A DNA stretch of 64,000 nt, taken from an uncultured Rubrobacteraceae bacterium. GTDB taxonomy: Bacteria > Actinomycetota > Rubrobacteria > Rubrobacterales > Rubrobacteraceae. The translations under genes were made by a program, and so were the position numbers. The notes beneath the pieces are model-generated. The model was not told where the DNA came from. It saw only the letters and a program-made list of their open reading frames with translations, and searched no databases. The stretch spans positions 59,503 to 123,502 of the forward strand of contig CADCVE010000015.1 in assembly GCA_902806065.1 (NCBI GenBank). The letters are read 5' to 3'. Below, one piece after another: positions 1 to 7,954 of the stretch (positions within the stretch are counted from its first letter, which is position 1; the number at the start of each line of letters is the position of its first letter).

Positions 1-508
1 CTGGTCCTTCCCGACTGGGCCAGTTGTGGTGGAAGTACAGGGCCGCCCCGTGGTCTATGAGCCATAGCCTCTCGTGCCACACGAGGAGGTTTGTGTTGCG
101 CGGGGAGCGGTCGACGTTCTGTACGAGGGCGTCGAGCCACAGGATGCGCGCGGCGAGGGCAGGATTGGGGGGATTTACGATCGGGTCGAAGCCCAGAGAG
201 CCGGGCAGGTAGTCGAGCGCGAGGTTGAGGCCACCGCTCGCCCGAATGAGATCCTGTATCTCCGGGTCCGGCTCGGTACGCCCCAACTCCGGGTCTAGCT
301 CGACCAGCACTATCTCTGGCACACTCAACCCCATGACGCGCGCGAGTTCACCCGCGACCAGCTCTGCCACCAGCGCCTTGCGTCCCTGCCCCGCGCCCCG
401 GAACTTCAAAACGTACGTCCCGAAGTCATCGGCCTCGACTATGGCCGGCAGCGATCCTCCCTCGCGCAGCGGCGCGACGTAACGGATAGCTGTTACCGTC
501 CTGAGCAA
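1..508 (-). CDS. HipA-like kinase domain protein (3' end beyond window)
   Basis: Reading the minus strand from a TTG at 508 gives an open frame that leaves the window at base 1, about 169 codons. The start is preceded by GAGGGG nine bases upstream. The N-terminal part (VAPLREGGSLPAIVEADD, then YVLKFRGAGQG) resembles the nucleotide-binding lobe of HipA-type kinases. Further on are NVDRSPRNTNLL, matching the catalytic Asp/Asn loop, and LWLIDHGAALYFHH, matching the metal-binding Asp segment. Many proteins annotated as HipA family kinase in actinobacteria have this short form without the HipB partner. I see no antitoxin-like gene beside it; hisB diverges on the other strand. Substrate unknown. 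Family assignment is by motif recognition. Confidence 0.7.
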   Translation of the reverse strand, partial: MLRTVTAIRYVAPLREGGSLPAIVEADDFGTYVLKFRGAGQGRKALVAELVAGELARVMGLSVPEIVLVELDPELGRTEPDPEIQDLIRASGGLNLALDYLPGSLGFDPIVNPPNPALAARILWLDALVQNVDRSPRNTNLLVWHERLWLIDHGAALYFHHNWPSREGP

Positions 509-649
509 GCTACGACACCCCTCGCGCCACGCCGCCAACCGTTGGCATCCTACTTACCGGTCTACGCGGGGTCAGCACGCCCGGCATCGTCTCACACCCT
601 CCGAAACCTCGCCAGCCTGAAGTCCGGACCGTACCGACCACTGCCGCGT

Positions 650-688
650 CCCGGGCTGGCCTCGCCCGGGTCTGCTATCGGCTAGAAT
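650..688 (+). promoter_or_regulatory. hisB promoter region with a GC hairpin
   Basis: A TAGAAT -10 hexamer lies at 683-688, which puts the transcript start near 695 and gives a leader of about 22 nt with an AAAGGAG ribosome site before the hisB ATG. Just upstream, 650-656 (CCCGGGC) and 664-670 (GCCCGGG) form a 7-bp hairpin with a 7-nt loop. No convincing -35 is seen. The hairpin may simply be structure in the divergent intergenic region. Confidence 0.45.
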
Positions 689-716
689 GCTTTCCGCTCT
701 AGGTTAAAGGAGAACG

Positions 717-1301
717 ATGACGAGAGTAGGAAAAGCCGAGCGGCAAACAGGCGAGACGTACGTAAAGGCGCGCCTAGATCTCGACGGCGAAGGACGAGCG
801 GAGATAAAGACCGGCGTCGGTTTCTTCGACCACGTACTGCATCTGCTCGCTCACCACTCCGGCATGGACCTCGAGGTCGAAGCGGAGGGCGATACCTGGG
901 TAGACGACCATCACACCGTCGAGGACACCGGGCTCGTGCTCGGCCGCGCCCTCGACGAGGCTCTCGGCGCCCGCACCGACCTCGTTCGCTTCGCGGACGC
1001 CAGCGCGCCGCTCATAGAGGCACTTTCGACCGCGGTCGTGGACCTTGGGGGGCGCTCGCACCTCACCTGCAACCTGGGGCCGATGCCGGAGAAGATCGGG
1101 ACGTTCGACGTCGAGCTTTTCCCAGAGTTCCTGCGTGCTCTCACCCAGTACGGTCGCTTCACCCTCCACCTCAACTGCCACTACGGCGACAACGCCCATC
1201 ACAAGGTCGAGTCCGGTGTGAAAGCCCTGGCGGTAGCGCTTCGCAAGGGGATAGCAAGGAGAAGCAACGGCAGCGCCTCTACAAAAGGGGTAATAGATTG
1301 A
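717..1301 (+). CDS. hisB: imidazoleglycerol-phosphate dehydratase
   Basis: Catalyses the manganese-dependent dehydration of imidazole glycerol phosphate to imidazole acetol phosphate in cytoplasmic histidine biosynthesis. The 194-residue product has the normal length of monofunctional HisB and carries the paired metal-binding signatures: GVGFFDHVLHLLAHHSG and DDHHTVEDTG near the N-terminus, then the second set LNCHYGDNAHHKVES near the C-terminus. The ATG is preceded by AAAGGAG at good spacing and by a TAGAAT -10 box. It is the first gene of a compact hisB-hisH-hisA run. The 3' end overlaps hisH by the four bases TTGA. No hisF, hisD, hisG or hisC is seen nearby, so the histidine genes must be dispersed. 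Confidence 0.97.
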   Translation: MTRVGKAERQTGETYVKARLDLDGEGRAEIKTGVGFFDHVLHLLAHHSGMDLEVEAEGDTWVDDHHTVEDTGLVLGRALDEALGARTDLVRFADASAPLIEALSTAVVDLGGRSHLTCNLGPMPEKIGTFDVELFPEFLRALTQYGRFTLHLNCHYGDNAHHKVESGVKALAVALRKGIARRSNGSASTKGVID

Positions 1302-1912
1302 ACGTAGCCGTAATCGACTACGACGCGGGGAACACACTCTCGGTAACGCGCGCGTTGAAGAAGGTCGGGGCGCGGGTCGACCTCACGGCTGACCCGGAGA
1401 GGGTCGCGGCGGCGGACGCGGTGGTGCTGCCGGGGGTCGGGGCGTTCGGGGACTGCATGAGAAAGCTGCACGAGCGCGGGATGGATCAGGCATGCCATGA
1501 GACCTTTCGTGCCGGTAAGCCGTTTCTAGGTGTATGCGTCGCCTTGCAGGTATTCTTTGAGGTTTCAGAGGAGTCGCCGGGCGTGCAGGGTCTCGGCATC
1601 CTGCCGGGGAGAGTGGTCAGGTTCGACGTCGGGGATCTGAAAGTACCGCACATGGGCTGGAATGACCTGACCCTCACCCGTTCCCACCCGGTCCTCGACG
1701 GGCTCGACGGCGAGGCGTTCTACTTCGTCCACTCCTACTATCCGGAGCCAAAGGAGACCGCGGTTGTGCTGGGTACGTCCGAGTATGGGACGAAGTTCTG
1801 CGCGGCAGCAGGACGGGAGAATCTCGCGGCCGTGCAGTTCCACCCGGAGAAGAGCAGCCTGGCCGGTCTGAAGCTCTACGAGAACTTCCTTGATTGGGCA
1901 CGCGGCCTTTGA
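1298..1912 (+). CDS. hisH: imidazole glycerol phosphate synthase, glutamine amidotransferase subunit
   Basis: Supplies ammonia from glutamine to HisF for closure of the imidazole ring. The 204-residue protein is a class I glutamine amidotransferase with the triad Cys80 (GVCVALQ), His182 and Glu184 (QFHPEKS). LPGVGAFG and HMGWN are also typical of HisH. The TTG start at 1298 forms a TTGA overlap with the hisB stop and has AAAGGGG seven bases upstream, so it is probably translated by coupling. One oddity is that the usual G-x-C-x-G-x-Q nucleophile elbow reads G-V-C-V-A-L-Q, with Ala in place of the second Gly. Its HisF partner is not in the window. Confidence 0.96.
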   Translation: MNVAVIDYDAGNTLSVTRALKKVGARVDLTADPERVAAADAVVLPGVGAFGDCMRKLHERGMDQACHETFRAGKPFLGVCVALQVFFEVSEESPGVQGLGILPGRVVRFDVGDLKVPHMGWNDLTLTRSHPVLDGLDGEAFYFVHSYYPEPKETAVVLGTSEYGTKFCAAAGRENLAAVQFHPEKSSLAGLKLYENFLDWARGL

Positions 1913-2649
1913 GAGGCGTCGCTTCAACAGGTTTCACTGTCTACCCGGCTATAGACCTCCGGAATGGGCGGTGCGTTCGACTGAAGCAGGGAGACTTCGG
2001 CCGCCAGAAAGAGTACGACGCGGACCCCGTGGGTCGCGCCCGTGAGTGGGAGCGTCGGGGAGCGCGCGCAATACACGTAGTGGACCTCGACGGCGCCAAA
2101 GAAGGCCGTCCGGTACAGTTGGACCTCATCCGCAAAATTTCCGGTTCGGTGGGTGTGCCCCTCCAGGTCGGGGGCGGCATCCGCGCGCTCGAAGACCTGC
2201 GATCCCTGCGACGGGCCGGCGCGTCCCGCGTCGTGATGGGCACGGCGGCGGTTCTCGACCGCGATCTTCGGTTGCGGGCAGTGGATGAGGTGGGTGAAGC
2301 TCTCGTCGTGGCCGTCGATGCGCGCGAAGGCATCGTGGCTACCCACGGCTGGCAGCAGGAGAGCGGACGAAACACCCTGGACCTGGCCCGGGAACTCGCG
2401 GAAGACGGGGTAAGCTCCGTGCTTTACACGGACGTCTCCCGCGACGGCATGGACACCGGTGCGGCCCTCGAAGGAACCGCCGCCGTCGCCGGGCTGCTCC
2501 CCACCATCGCCAGTGGCGGGGTAACGGGCACGCGAGACATAATCGATCTCTCGAACGTCCCCGGTATTGCCGGCGCTATCGTCGGTACCGCGCTCTACGA
2601 GGGACGCGTGACCCTGGAAGAACTGCTGGAGGCCGCTGGAAGGCCATAG
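1909..2649 (+). CDS. hisA: phosphoribosylformimino-AICAR phosphate isomerase (HisA, possibly the bifunctional PriA form)
   Basis: Isomerises ProFAR to PRFAR in histidine biosynthesis. The barrel begins with VYPAIDLRNGRCVRLKQGD, containing the first catalytic Asp, and YTDVSRDGMDTG holds the second. QVGGGIR and SGGV are the phosphate-binding loops. Of two possible starts, the TTG at 1909 is preferred because it overlaps the hisH stop by TTGA, exactly as hisH overlaps hisB; an upstream TTG at 1894 would add five residues. The product is about 246 residues. Actinobacterial homologues can also catalyse the TrpF step (PriA). The sequence alone does not settle this, and no trpF is present in the window. 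Confidence 0.93.
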   Translation: MRGVASTGFTVYPAIDLRNGRCVRLKQGDFGRQKEYDADPVGRAREWERRGARAIHVVDLDGAKEGRPVQLDLIRKISGSVGVPLQVGGGIRALEDLRSLRRAGASRVVMGTAAVLDRDLRLRAVDEVGEALVVAVDAREGIVATHGWQQESGRNTLDLARELAEDGVSSVLYTDVSRDGMDTGAALEGTAAVAGLLPTIASGGVTGTRDIIDLSNVPGIAGAIVGTALYEGRVTLEELLEAAGRP

Positions 2650-2995
2650 AGCTACACGGAACGCGGAGTTTCGTAGAGGCCAGGGACAGTATCTCGTGGG
2701 GAGGCGTCAAGCTTTCGCACCTGGTACGCAGCTTTAGTAGGAACGCCACCGACGCGCCACGAGATACTCTTGCATGCTCACGAAAGAACCTTGGAGAACA
2801 AACAACCCTCGTTTCGATGTATCGCAGCCACAATCGGTCTCCGCCTACCGGGTCACCGTTCGAGCTAACGTTCGGAGAGGCCAGGACTCACATACACTTA
2901 AACGTATTTTGTTAAATTTAGACTAAAATGTTTGCTATGCTTTGGTTTCGGGAACACGTCGTCTTGTAGGAAATTCTCTTTTAGGAGGTTAGAGC
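2650..2995. other. intergenic region, AT-rich near its 3' end
   Basis: No coding region is convincing here. The last 110 bases (about 2888-2960) are unusually A+T rich for this genome and contain TTGTTA (2909), TAAAAT (2924) and TATGCT (2936). Their spacings do not make one clear promoter, but this is the likely control region of the stress gene that follows. Confidence 0.4.
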
Positions 2996-3256
2996 ATGGG
3001 AATACTGGCGTGGATTGTGGTGGGGTTGATTGCTGGAGTGTTGGGCAAGTTGATCATGCCGGGTGATGATCCGGGGGGGATCATCGTGACCATACTGATC
3101 GGAATTGTAGGTGCCTTTGTCGGCGGCTTCGTGATGAACCTTCTGGGTTTTGGCGACGTGAGCGGGTTCAATTTATACTCGATTCTAGTAGCCACCCTGG
3201 GAGCGGTCATACTGCTTGCGATATATCGGGCGGTAGTGGGCGGCAGAACAGCCTGA
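2996..3256 (+). CDS. GlsB/YeaQ/YmgE family stress-response membrane protein
   Basis: An 86-residue, strongly hydrophobic protein of the family once called transglycosylase-associated proteins, usually about 80-90 residues and linked to general stress. Three membrane segments are visible (residues about 2-20, 28-50 and 58-78). The conserved features GLIAGVLGKLIMPG, the Gly-rich second helix (IGIVGAFVGGF) and the small C-terminal RAVVGGR tail match the family. The ATG has a strong TAGGAGG ribosome site. It is a single-gene unit: an A+T-rich control region lies upstream and a clear hairpin terminator downstream. Molecular function is unknown across the family. Confidence 0.9.
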   Translation: MGILAWIVVGLIAGVLGKLIMPGDDPGGIIVTILIGIVGAFVGGFVMNLLGFGDVSGFNLYSILVATLGAVILLAIYRAVVGGRTA

Positions 3257-3277
3257 TCTCTTCTCCACAAGCTTCAA

Positions 3278-3310
3278 AAGAGCGGGACCTCTATAAGAGG
3301 CCCCGCTCTT
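3278..3310. terminator. bidirectional terminator hairpin
   Basis: Arms 3278-3292 and 3296-3310 are inverted repeats of 15 bases with one mismatch around an ATA loop. The plus-strand side is followed by a pyrimidine-rich tail (CTTCGCTTCC), and A-rich sequence precedes the first arm. It lies between convergent genes, so it can serve both. Confidence 0.85.
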
Positions 3311-3374
3311 CTTCGCTTCCCAAGACCTTCTGCTCCCCGTCTCGCCCGCAAACTTTGCGGGCCTTATTCTACTG

Positions 3375-3689
3375 CTAAGACAGTTCCAGTCGGGCCGTCT
3401 TGGGCGAGCCTTCATCATACTTGACCGACTGTAACGTCTTCCATGAGAGCTGGGAGAGAGATTCATCGGTTGGCTTGCTCGCCAGGCTTGGGTCTGATGC
3501 GGCGATGGCCGTACGGGCCGCTTCGACACACTGATCCAGCGCGGCATTGATCTCGAAGGCCCGCGCAGCCTGATACTTGACCTGCACGGTCTCTGGCGGA
3601 GCGTCGGCAACGGCGAAGACGAGCTCGTATTCTTCGGTGCGGCTCTCATAGTCGCCTATACGTCTTGCCGTGCAAAGGAGTTCGAGCAT
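3375..3689 (-). CDS. hypothetical protein, 104 aa
   Basis: The ORF has good high-GC codon bias. The product begins MLELLCTARRIGDYESRT and is mixed alpha/beta and mildly acidic, with no membrane segment or metal motif; I do not recognise the family. There is no Shine-Dalgarno. Instead TACGAT (plus-strand complement 3696-3701) ends six bases before the ATG, which fits a leaderless transcript. It converges on the GlsB gene across the shared terminator and diverges from mqnD, so it is probably monocistronic. Confidence 0.6.
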   Translation of the reverse strand: MLELLCTARRIGDYESRTEEYELVFAVADAPPETVQVKYQAARAFEINAALDQCVEAARTAIAASDPSLASKPTDESLSQLSWKTLQSVKYDEGSPKTARLELS

Positions 3690-3790
3690 TTATCCATCGT
3701 AGCAGTACCTCGACGTGCTTTCACAGACGGCGCCGCTACCCTTGCGGTATCTTAGTCGCGTAACCAATATCAATGGAATGGTGATTATCT

Positions 3791-4648
3791 ATGACCGAAC
3801 GCGCGCAAGACGTACCGACACGCACCATCCGGGTAGCCCACAGCCCGGACTCCGACGACGCGTTTATGTTCTACGCTCTCTCCGAGGATAAGCTGGATAC
3901 GGGTAACCTCCGCTTTGAGCACGAGCTCTCGGATATCGAGAGTCTCAACCGCCGGGCGCTGACGGGAGAGCTAGAGGTGTCGGCGGTCTCCATCCATGCC
4001 TATGCGTACATCTCCGACAGGTACGCGCTGCTCTCCAGCGGCTCCTCGATGGGGGATAAGTACGGGCCACGGCTCGTATCGAGAGAGCCACTGGGGCGCG
4101 AAGACTTGAGAGGGAAGACCATCGCTGTTCCGGGGGAGTGGACAACGGCCTATCTAGCGCTCAAGCTCTATGAGCCCGAGGCCCGGCACGTGGTGGTGCC
4201 GTTCGATGAGATCATGGCCTACGTCGCCCGCGGGGAGGCGGACGTGGGGCTCCTTATCCACGAGGGTCAACTCACCCACGAGAGCGAGGGCTTTCACCTG
4301 ATAGAAGACCTCGGCGAATGGTGGTACGGAGAGACGAACCTGCCTCTGCCTCTCGGCGGAAACGTCGTCCGCCGCGACCTCGGCGAGGAGACTACCCGCG
4401 AGGTGGCGCGTCTCATAAAGGCCAGCATCCAGTACGCCCTCGATCACCGCGAGGAGGCCCTTGCTCACGCTCTAGGCTACGCGCGAGACTTGCCGCCGGA
4501 GCTCGCGGACAAGTTTGTCTCTATGTACGTGAACGAGTGGACCGTCGACTACGGCGAGAAGGGGCGCGAGGCCGTAAGGACGCTGCTCAGCCGCGGTTAC
4601 GAGGCGGGCATCATACCGCATGAGGTGGACGTCGAGTTCGTGGGGTAG
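3791..4648 (+). CDS. mqnD: 1,4-dihydroxy-6-naphthoate synthase (menaquinone biosynthesis, MqnD)
   Basis: MqnD converts cyclic dehypoxanthinyl futalosine to 1,4-dihydroxy-6-naphthoate in the futalosine route to menaquinone. The 285-residue protein has the periplasmic-binding-protein fold signatures of MqnA/MqnD: AHSPDSDDAFMFYAL at residues 17-31, VSIHAYAYISDRY, and GEWTTAYLALKLYEP. VGLLIHEGQLTH and WYGETNLPLPLGGNVVRRDLG are characteristic of MqnD rather than MqnA. The ATG at 3791 has only a weak GGTG upstream. No other mqn gene is in the window. Its presence says respiration uses menaquinone made by the futalosine pathway. Confidence 0.93.
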   Translation: MTERAQDVPTRTIRVAHSPDSDDAFMFYALSEDKLDTGNLRFEHELSDIESLNRRALTGELEVSAVSIHAYAYISDRYALLSSGSSMGDKYGPRLVSREPLGREDLRGKTIAVPGEWTTAYLALKLYEPEARHVVVPFDEIMAYVARGEADVGLLIHEGQLTHESEGFHLIEDLGEWWYGETNLPLPLGGNVVRRDLGEETTREVARLIKASIQYALDHREEALAHALGYARDLPPELADKFVSMYVNEWTVDYGEKGREAVRTLLSRGYEAGIIPHEVDVEFVG

Positions 4649-4705
4649 GTTATATTGTGCATATCGCCGCGTACGGTGCCTTTAGGTTAAACTGCTCGGC
4701 AGGTC

Positions 4706-6787
4706 GTGGAAAAACTGTTCGAAACAAGCAGGAAGGCGTCGAAGAGGTCTCCGGCCCCGAGAAAAAAGGCGTCCAGGAGGCCGCTCGGCTGGGCCTTGCG
4801 TTTCCTGCGGTTTCTATTCAACCTCACGTTAATCCTTCTCGTCGGGGTTCTCACAGTAACGTCGGGGATCTACTTATATGTGCTCTACGTTTATGATGAC
4901 CAGTTGGATAGCAGATATCCAGACCTGGTCCAGAACTCCGCCGTTTATGACGTGGAGGAGAATCGCATAAGCGAGTTCAAGGCGGCTGAGAACCGCCGGA
5001 CGGTCGGTGAGGACGAACTCGGCGAGTACCTCCCGCAGGCGGTGGTTGCGATAGAGGACAAGCGGTTCTACGAGCATTACGGTTTGGACTTCACTGGTAT
5101 TGGGCGAGCGGCGTGGGAGGACTTGCAGGCGCTCGCCATCAGCCAGGGTGGTTCGACCATAACCGAGCAGCTCATGAAGAACCTGTACATCTCCCAGGAG
5201 CGGCGCGGCAACATCTCGCCCTGGCGCAGGGCCGAGCAAGCCGCCCTCTCCTTCACCTACGAGCGGCGTCATAACAAAGAAGAGATCCTCACAGCCTACC
5301 TCAACACCGTTTACTTCGGAGACGGCGCCTACGGGGCCGAGGAGGCCGCCGAGACCTACTTTGGCAAGAGCGCCGCGGACCTCACCCTTGACGAGGCTGC
5401 GGCACTCGCGGGCTTCCTGCACGCTCCCTCGACTTATCTCCCCGAGAGGGGAGGAGATGTCTCGGAGTCCGCTACCGAGCGGCGCAACGAAGTACTTGGA
5501 CGGATGGTCGAGCAGGGCATGATCTCCTACGACGAGCTCGAAGAGGCCGAAGGCGTCTCCCTGACGTTCGCTGGCGATCAGGCCCCCGACGACCCGGCCC
5601 ACGAGCCGTACATAGAGGCGGTGCACCGGGAGGTCGAGGAGGTGCTGGGGGCTGAAGCCCTCGAACGCGGCGGACTTACGATCTACACGAACCTGGATCC
5701 TACGATGCAGCAGGAGGCCGTCGACTCCATACAGGAGACCCTCGACAGGTCCGGTGACCCCTCCGGCGCGATCGCCAGCGTCGAGCCCGAGAGTGGCGCG
5801 ATAAGAGCCCTTGCCGGCCAGGAGGACGACTTCAACCTGGCGCTCGATGCGCGGCGCCAGCCGGGCAGCTCCTTCAAGCCGTTCGTGCTCGCCACCGCCC
5901 TCAAGGAGTTCGTCTCGCCCGCGACCACTTACTACCTATCGCATGACCTGAGCATCGAGTACGAGTCGGGGACGTACGACGTCCGAAACTACGACGGTGT
6001 GGAGCGAGGTAGGATCTCGCTGGACACAGCCATGACCGAATCGGACAACACCGTCTTCGTCCAGCTCGCCATGGACCTCGGCCTGGAGAACGTCACCAAC
6101 ACCGCCAGGGATATGGGCGTCACCACCCCGGTAGACCCGTACCCGGCGACGGCCATAGGAGGCCTGGGCACGGGTGTCTCAGCTCTGGAGATGGCCTCCG
6201 CCTACGCCACCTTCGCAGCCAACGGCATCCACCTCGAGCCTTACTCCGTCGAGCGGGTCGAGAGGGTGAGCTTCGGCGAGAGCGAGCCCGTCTACGACCA
6301 CGTAAGAAAAGGCAAGCGCGTGCTTTCGAGCAACCAGGCCGCCGCCGCCACGGAGGTCTTGAGAGGGGTCGTACTGGGCGGTACGGCCAGCTTCTACCAC
6401 AACCTCGACCGCGAGATAGGTCATCCCTCCGCTGGCAAGACCGGTACCACCGACGACTTCGTGGACGCCTGGTACGTCGGTTACACTCCCCGGCTCTCGA
6501 CTGCCGTCTGGGTCGGCTACCCGGAGGGCCACGAGCCAATGACCGACGTCCACGACGAGTCGGTCGTTAACGGTGAGACTCTGCCGATGGACATCTGGTC
6601 CACCTACATGGCCGAGGCCACCAGAGGAGAACCAGTCCTCGGCTTCCCGCGCTCCGATCGGCGCGAGTTCGTCCCGCTTCTCCGCGGCTACGCTGCGACA
6701 CCGGCCCCCGCCCCGTCCGCTAGTATGGCCCCGGTCCAGATCACACCGCCCCCCCGCACGAAGCTGTCCGGACCCGGCACGAACTGA
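4706..6787 (+). CDS. class A penicillin-binding protein (bifunctional transglycosylase/transpeptidase)
   Basis: A 693-residue PBP1-type murein synthase at the outer face of the membrane. It has a basic cytoplasmic tail (residues 1-35), one membrane anchor (about 36-61), and a GT51 domain with catalytic Glu117 (AIEDKRFYEHYG), QGGSTITEQLMKN and RRHNKEEILTAYLN. The transpeptidase domain carries the SxxK motif at Ser388-Lys391 (PGSSFK), SDN at 446-448 and KTG at 578-580. A Pro/Ala-rich tail ends the protein. The GTG at 4706 is the best start; the ribosome site is weak. It follows mqnD by 57 bases, and the intergenic bases contain possible -10 boxes, so it may have its own promoter. Confidence 0.94.
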   Translation: MEKLFETSRKASKRSPAPRKKASRRPLGWALRFLRFLFNLTLILLVGVLTVTSGIYLYVLYVYDDQLDSRYPDLVQNSAVYDVEENRISEFKAAENRRTVGEDELGEYLPQAVVAIEDKRFYEHYGLDFTGIGRAAWEDLQALAISQGGSTITEQLMKNLYISQERRGNISPWRRAEQAALSFTYERRHNKEEILTAYLNTVYFGDGAYGAEEAAETYFGKSAADLTLDEAAALAGFLHAPSTYLPERGGDVSESATERRNEVLGRMVEQGMISYDELEEAEGVSLTFAGDQAPDDPAHEPYIEAVHREVEEVLGAEALERGGLTIYTNLDPTMQQEAVDSIQETLDRSGDPSGAIASVEPESGAIRALAGQEDDFNLALDARRQPGSSFKPFVLATALKEFVSPATTYYLSHDLSIEYESGTYDVRNYDGVERGRISLDTAMTESDNTVFVQLAMDLGLENVTNTARDMGVTTPVDPYPATAIGGLGTGVSALEMASAYATFAANGIHLEPYSVERVERVSFGESEPVYDHVRKGKRVLSSNQAAAATEVLRGVVLGGTASFYHNLDREIGHPSAGKTGTTDDFVDAWYVGYTPRLSTAVWVGYPEGHEPMTDVHDESVVNGETLPMDIWSTYMAEATRGEPVLGFPRSDRREFVPLLRGYAATPAPAPSASMAPVQITPPPRTKLSGPGTN

Positions 6788-6802
6788 CCTCCCCGCGCAT
6801 GG

Positions 6803-6808
6803 TATAAA
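6803..6808 (+). promoter_or_regulatory. -10 hexamer of a probable leaderless transcript
   Basis: TATAAA ends six bases before the GTG start at 6815, and no Shine-Dalgarno sequence lies between them. Transcription would begin at or next to the start codon. Confidence 0.5.
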
Positions 6809-6814
6809 CCCGGC

Positions 6815-7267
6815 GTGGACCTCGAAGGACTCTACGGCGCGTCCTTTATAGACTGGGAAGCGGTCGCCGCTTCCTGGACCAAACGCACCGTCTCCAGCCG
6901 CCTCCTACTCTTCGCCGCCCGCCGCTACCTCGAAGCCGGAGCCGGCGAGCGACAGGCGGACCGCGCGGAGGTACTAGAAACAACCAAGCTCCCCGGCGAG
7001 ATCAAGGCAGCCTTCGCCGCACCGCCTGACCCTGAGAGCGAGTCCACCTGGCCGTGGGGCGAGTTCGTGGATGCCTCACTCGCCAGCGAACTGGAGATGA
7101 TCCCCTACGGAGAACGCCCTCTGCTGTTAGGCGAGCTACGCGCGGGCCTCACCAAAGCCGCCGAAGAAGCCGGCCCAAATACCCCTCTTAATCGCTGGTT
7201 TATCGCTCGCCGCGACGCCTTACCCGGTGAGGACCTCCCCGAGAACCCGGATTACCTGCCAGTCTAG
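6815..7267 (+). CDS. hypothetical protein, 150 aa
   Basis: The ORF has strong third-position GC bias. The protein is mostly helical and soluble, beginning MDLEGLYGASFIDWEAVA and ending with a Pro-rich ENPDYLPV tail. I find no signal peptide, membrane segment or recognisable catalytic motif. It starts with GTG and has no ribosome site; TATAAA lies six bases upstream, pointing to leaderless translation. It follows the class A penicillin-binding protein by 27 bases but apparently has its own promoter. Function unknown. Confidence 0.65.
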   Translation: MDLEGLYGASFIDWEAVAASWTKRTVSSRLLLFAARRYLEAGAGERQADRAEVLETTKLPGEIKAAFAAPPDPESESTWPWGEFVDASLASELEMIPYGERPLLLGELRAGLTKAAEEAGPNTPLNRWFIARRDALPGEDLPENPDYLPV

Positions 7268-7438
7268 TCGGTCACTTCTTTGCCTCCCTGCCGTTCTTCG
7301 AGTTGCGGAGACGCAGCCTCATCCTTGGCCGGTTTGATCGAGTTACCGGGAGCCTATCCGCACATGCCCGGTTCTCTCGTGGTCTGTCAGCTTGGACGTG
7401 TTCTTGACTGTTGGGTCCTCTTTTTGCGCGGCGCGATG

Positions 7439-7600
7439 TTAGCGCCTCGTGAGGATTATGTATATCGCGTGGATCAGCCCCGGCAGGTAGCCCAGGATAG
7501 TTAGCAGGACGTTGATCCAGAACTGCGCGGTGAAACCGACCTGCCAGTACACCCCGAGTGGCGGGATTATGATCGATACTATGATCCGGAAGAAATCCAC
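7439..7600 (-). CDS. YqaE/Pmp3 family membrane protein, 53 aa
   Basis: Read on the minus strand from GTG at 7600, with GGAGG five bases upstream. The 53-residue product has two membrane helices (residues about 3-20 and 28-48) and the family signature IIPPLGVYWQVG followed by FWINVLLTILGYLPGLIHA, ending IYIILTRR. This matches the YqaE/Pmp3 (UPF0057) family, usually 50-60 residues and tied to membrane potential and salt or cold stress. It is too short for many ORF callers. A tiny hydrophobic ORF (7613-7669) lies just upstream in the same direction. Family assignment is strong; the physiological role here is inferred. Confidence 0.88.
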   Translation of the reverse strand: MDFFRIIVSIIIPPLGVYWQVGFTAQFWINVLLTILGYLPGLIHAIYIILTRR

Positions 7601-7612
7601 AACAACCTCCTT

Positions 7613-7669
7613 CTAAAAGACGAACAGTAAGGAAAAGACCGTCCCGACGAGCAAGAGGAGCGGGTACAC
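7613..7669 (-). CDS. possible 18-aa hydrophobic peptide upstream of YqaE/Pmp3
   Basis: On the minus strand GTG at 7669 opens an 18-codon frame, MYPLLLLVGTVFSLLFVF, ending 12 bases before the yqaE start. It is entirely membrane-compatible. No good ribosome site is seen and the frame is open upstream only to 7693, so it could be a leader peptide or chance. Confidence 0.3.
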   Translation of the reverse strand: MYPLLLLVGTVFSLLFVF

Positions 7670-7954
7670 GATGCACCCGCAGGGTATGACTAATTATGCA
7701 GCCGCCTCTGGTTCTACCCCGTCGCCAAACGAACATCGGTCCTCCTCTCATCCCCGCCTACCATCCCCCCCAAACTCAATGATGCCAGGCTCGCCGCGCC
7801 AATCCCTTGCCTTGCCACCATCAGACACCTCGCATCGAGGAGAAAACGTACTTGAGCGGCCAGGGCACTCACCAACCGAGCTATGATGAGCTGAAGGACG
7901 AGCTTTTCGGGGGTTCCGTCGGCTAGGAGCGCGACGGCCGGAGATATTGGCCTC
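7670..7954. other. intergenic, nothing convincing
   Basis: Between the small membrane proteins and the DUF2243 gene. Several frames are open by chance, but none has a ribosome site plus family-like sequence. Confidence 0.4.

Noticed and set aside
7272..7751. 159-codon minus-strand ORF
   Set aside because: It overlaps the well-supported YqaE gene in another frame, is Arg/Pro/His-rich like shadow frames and has no ribosome site.
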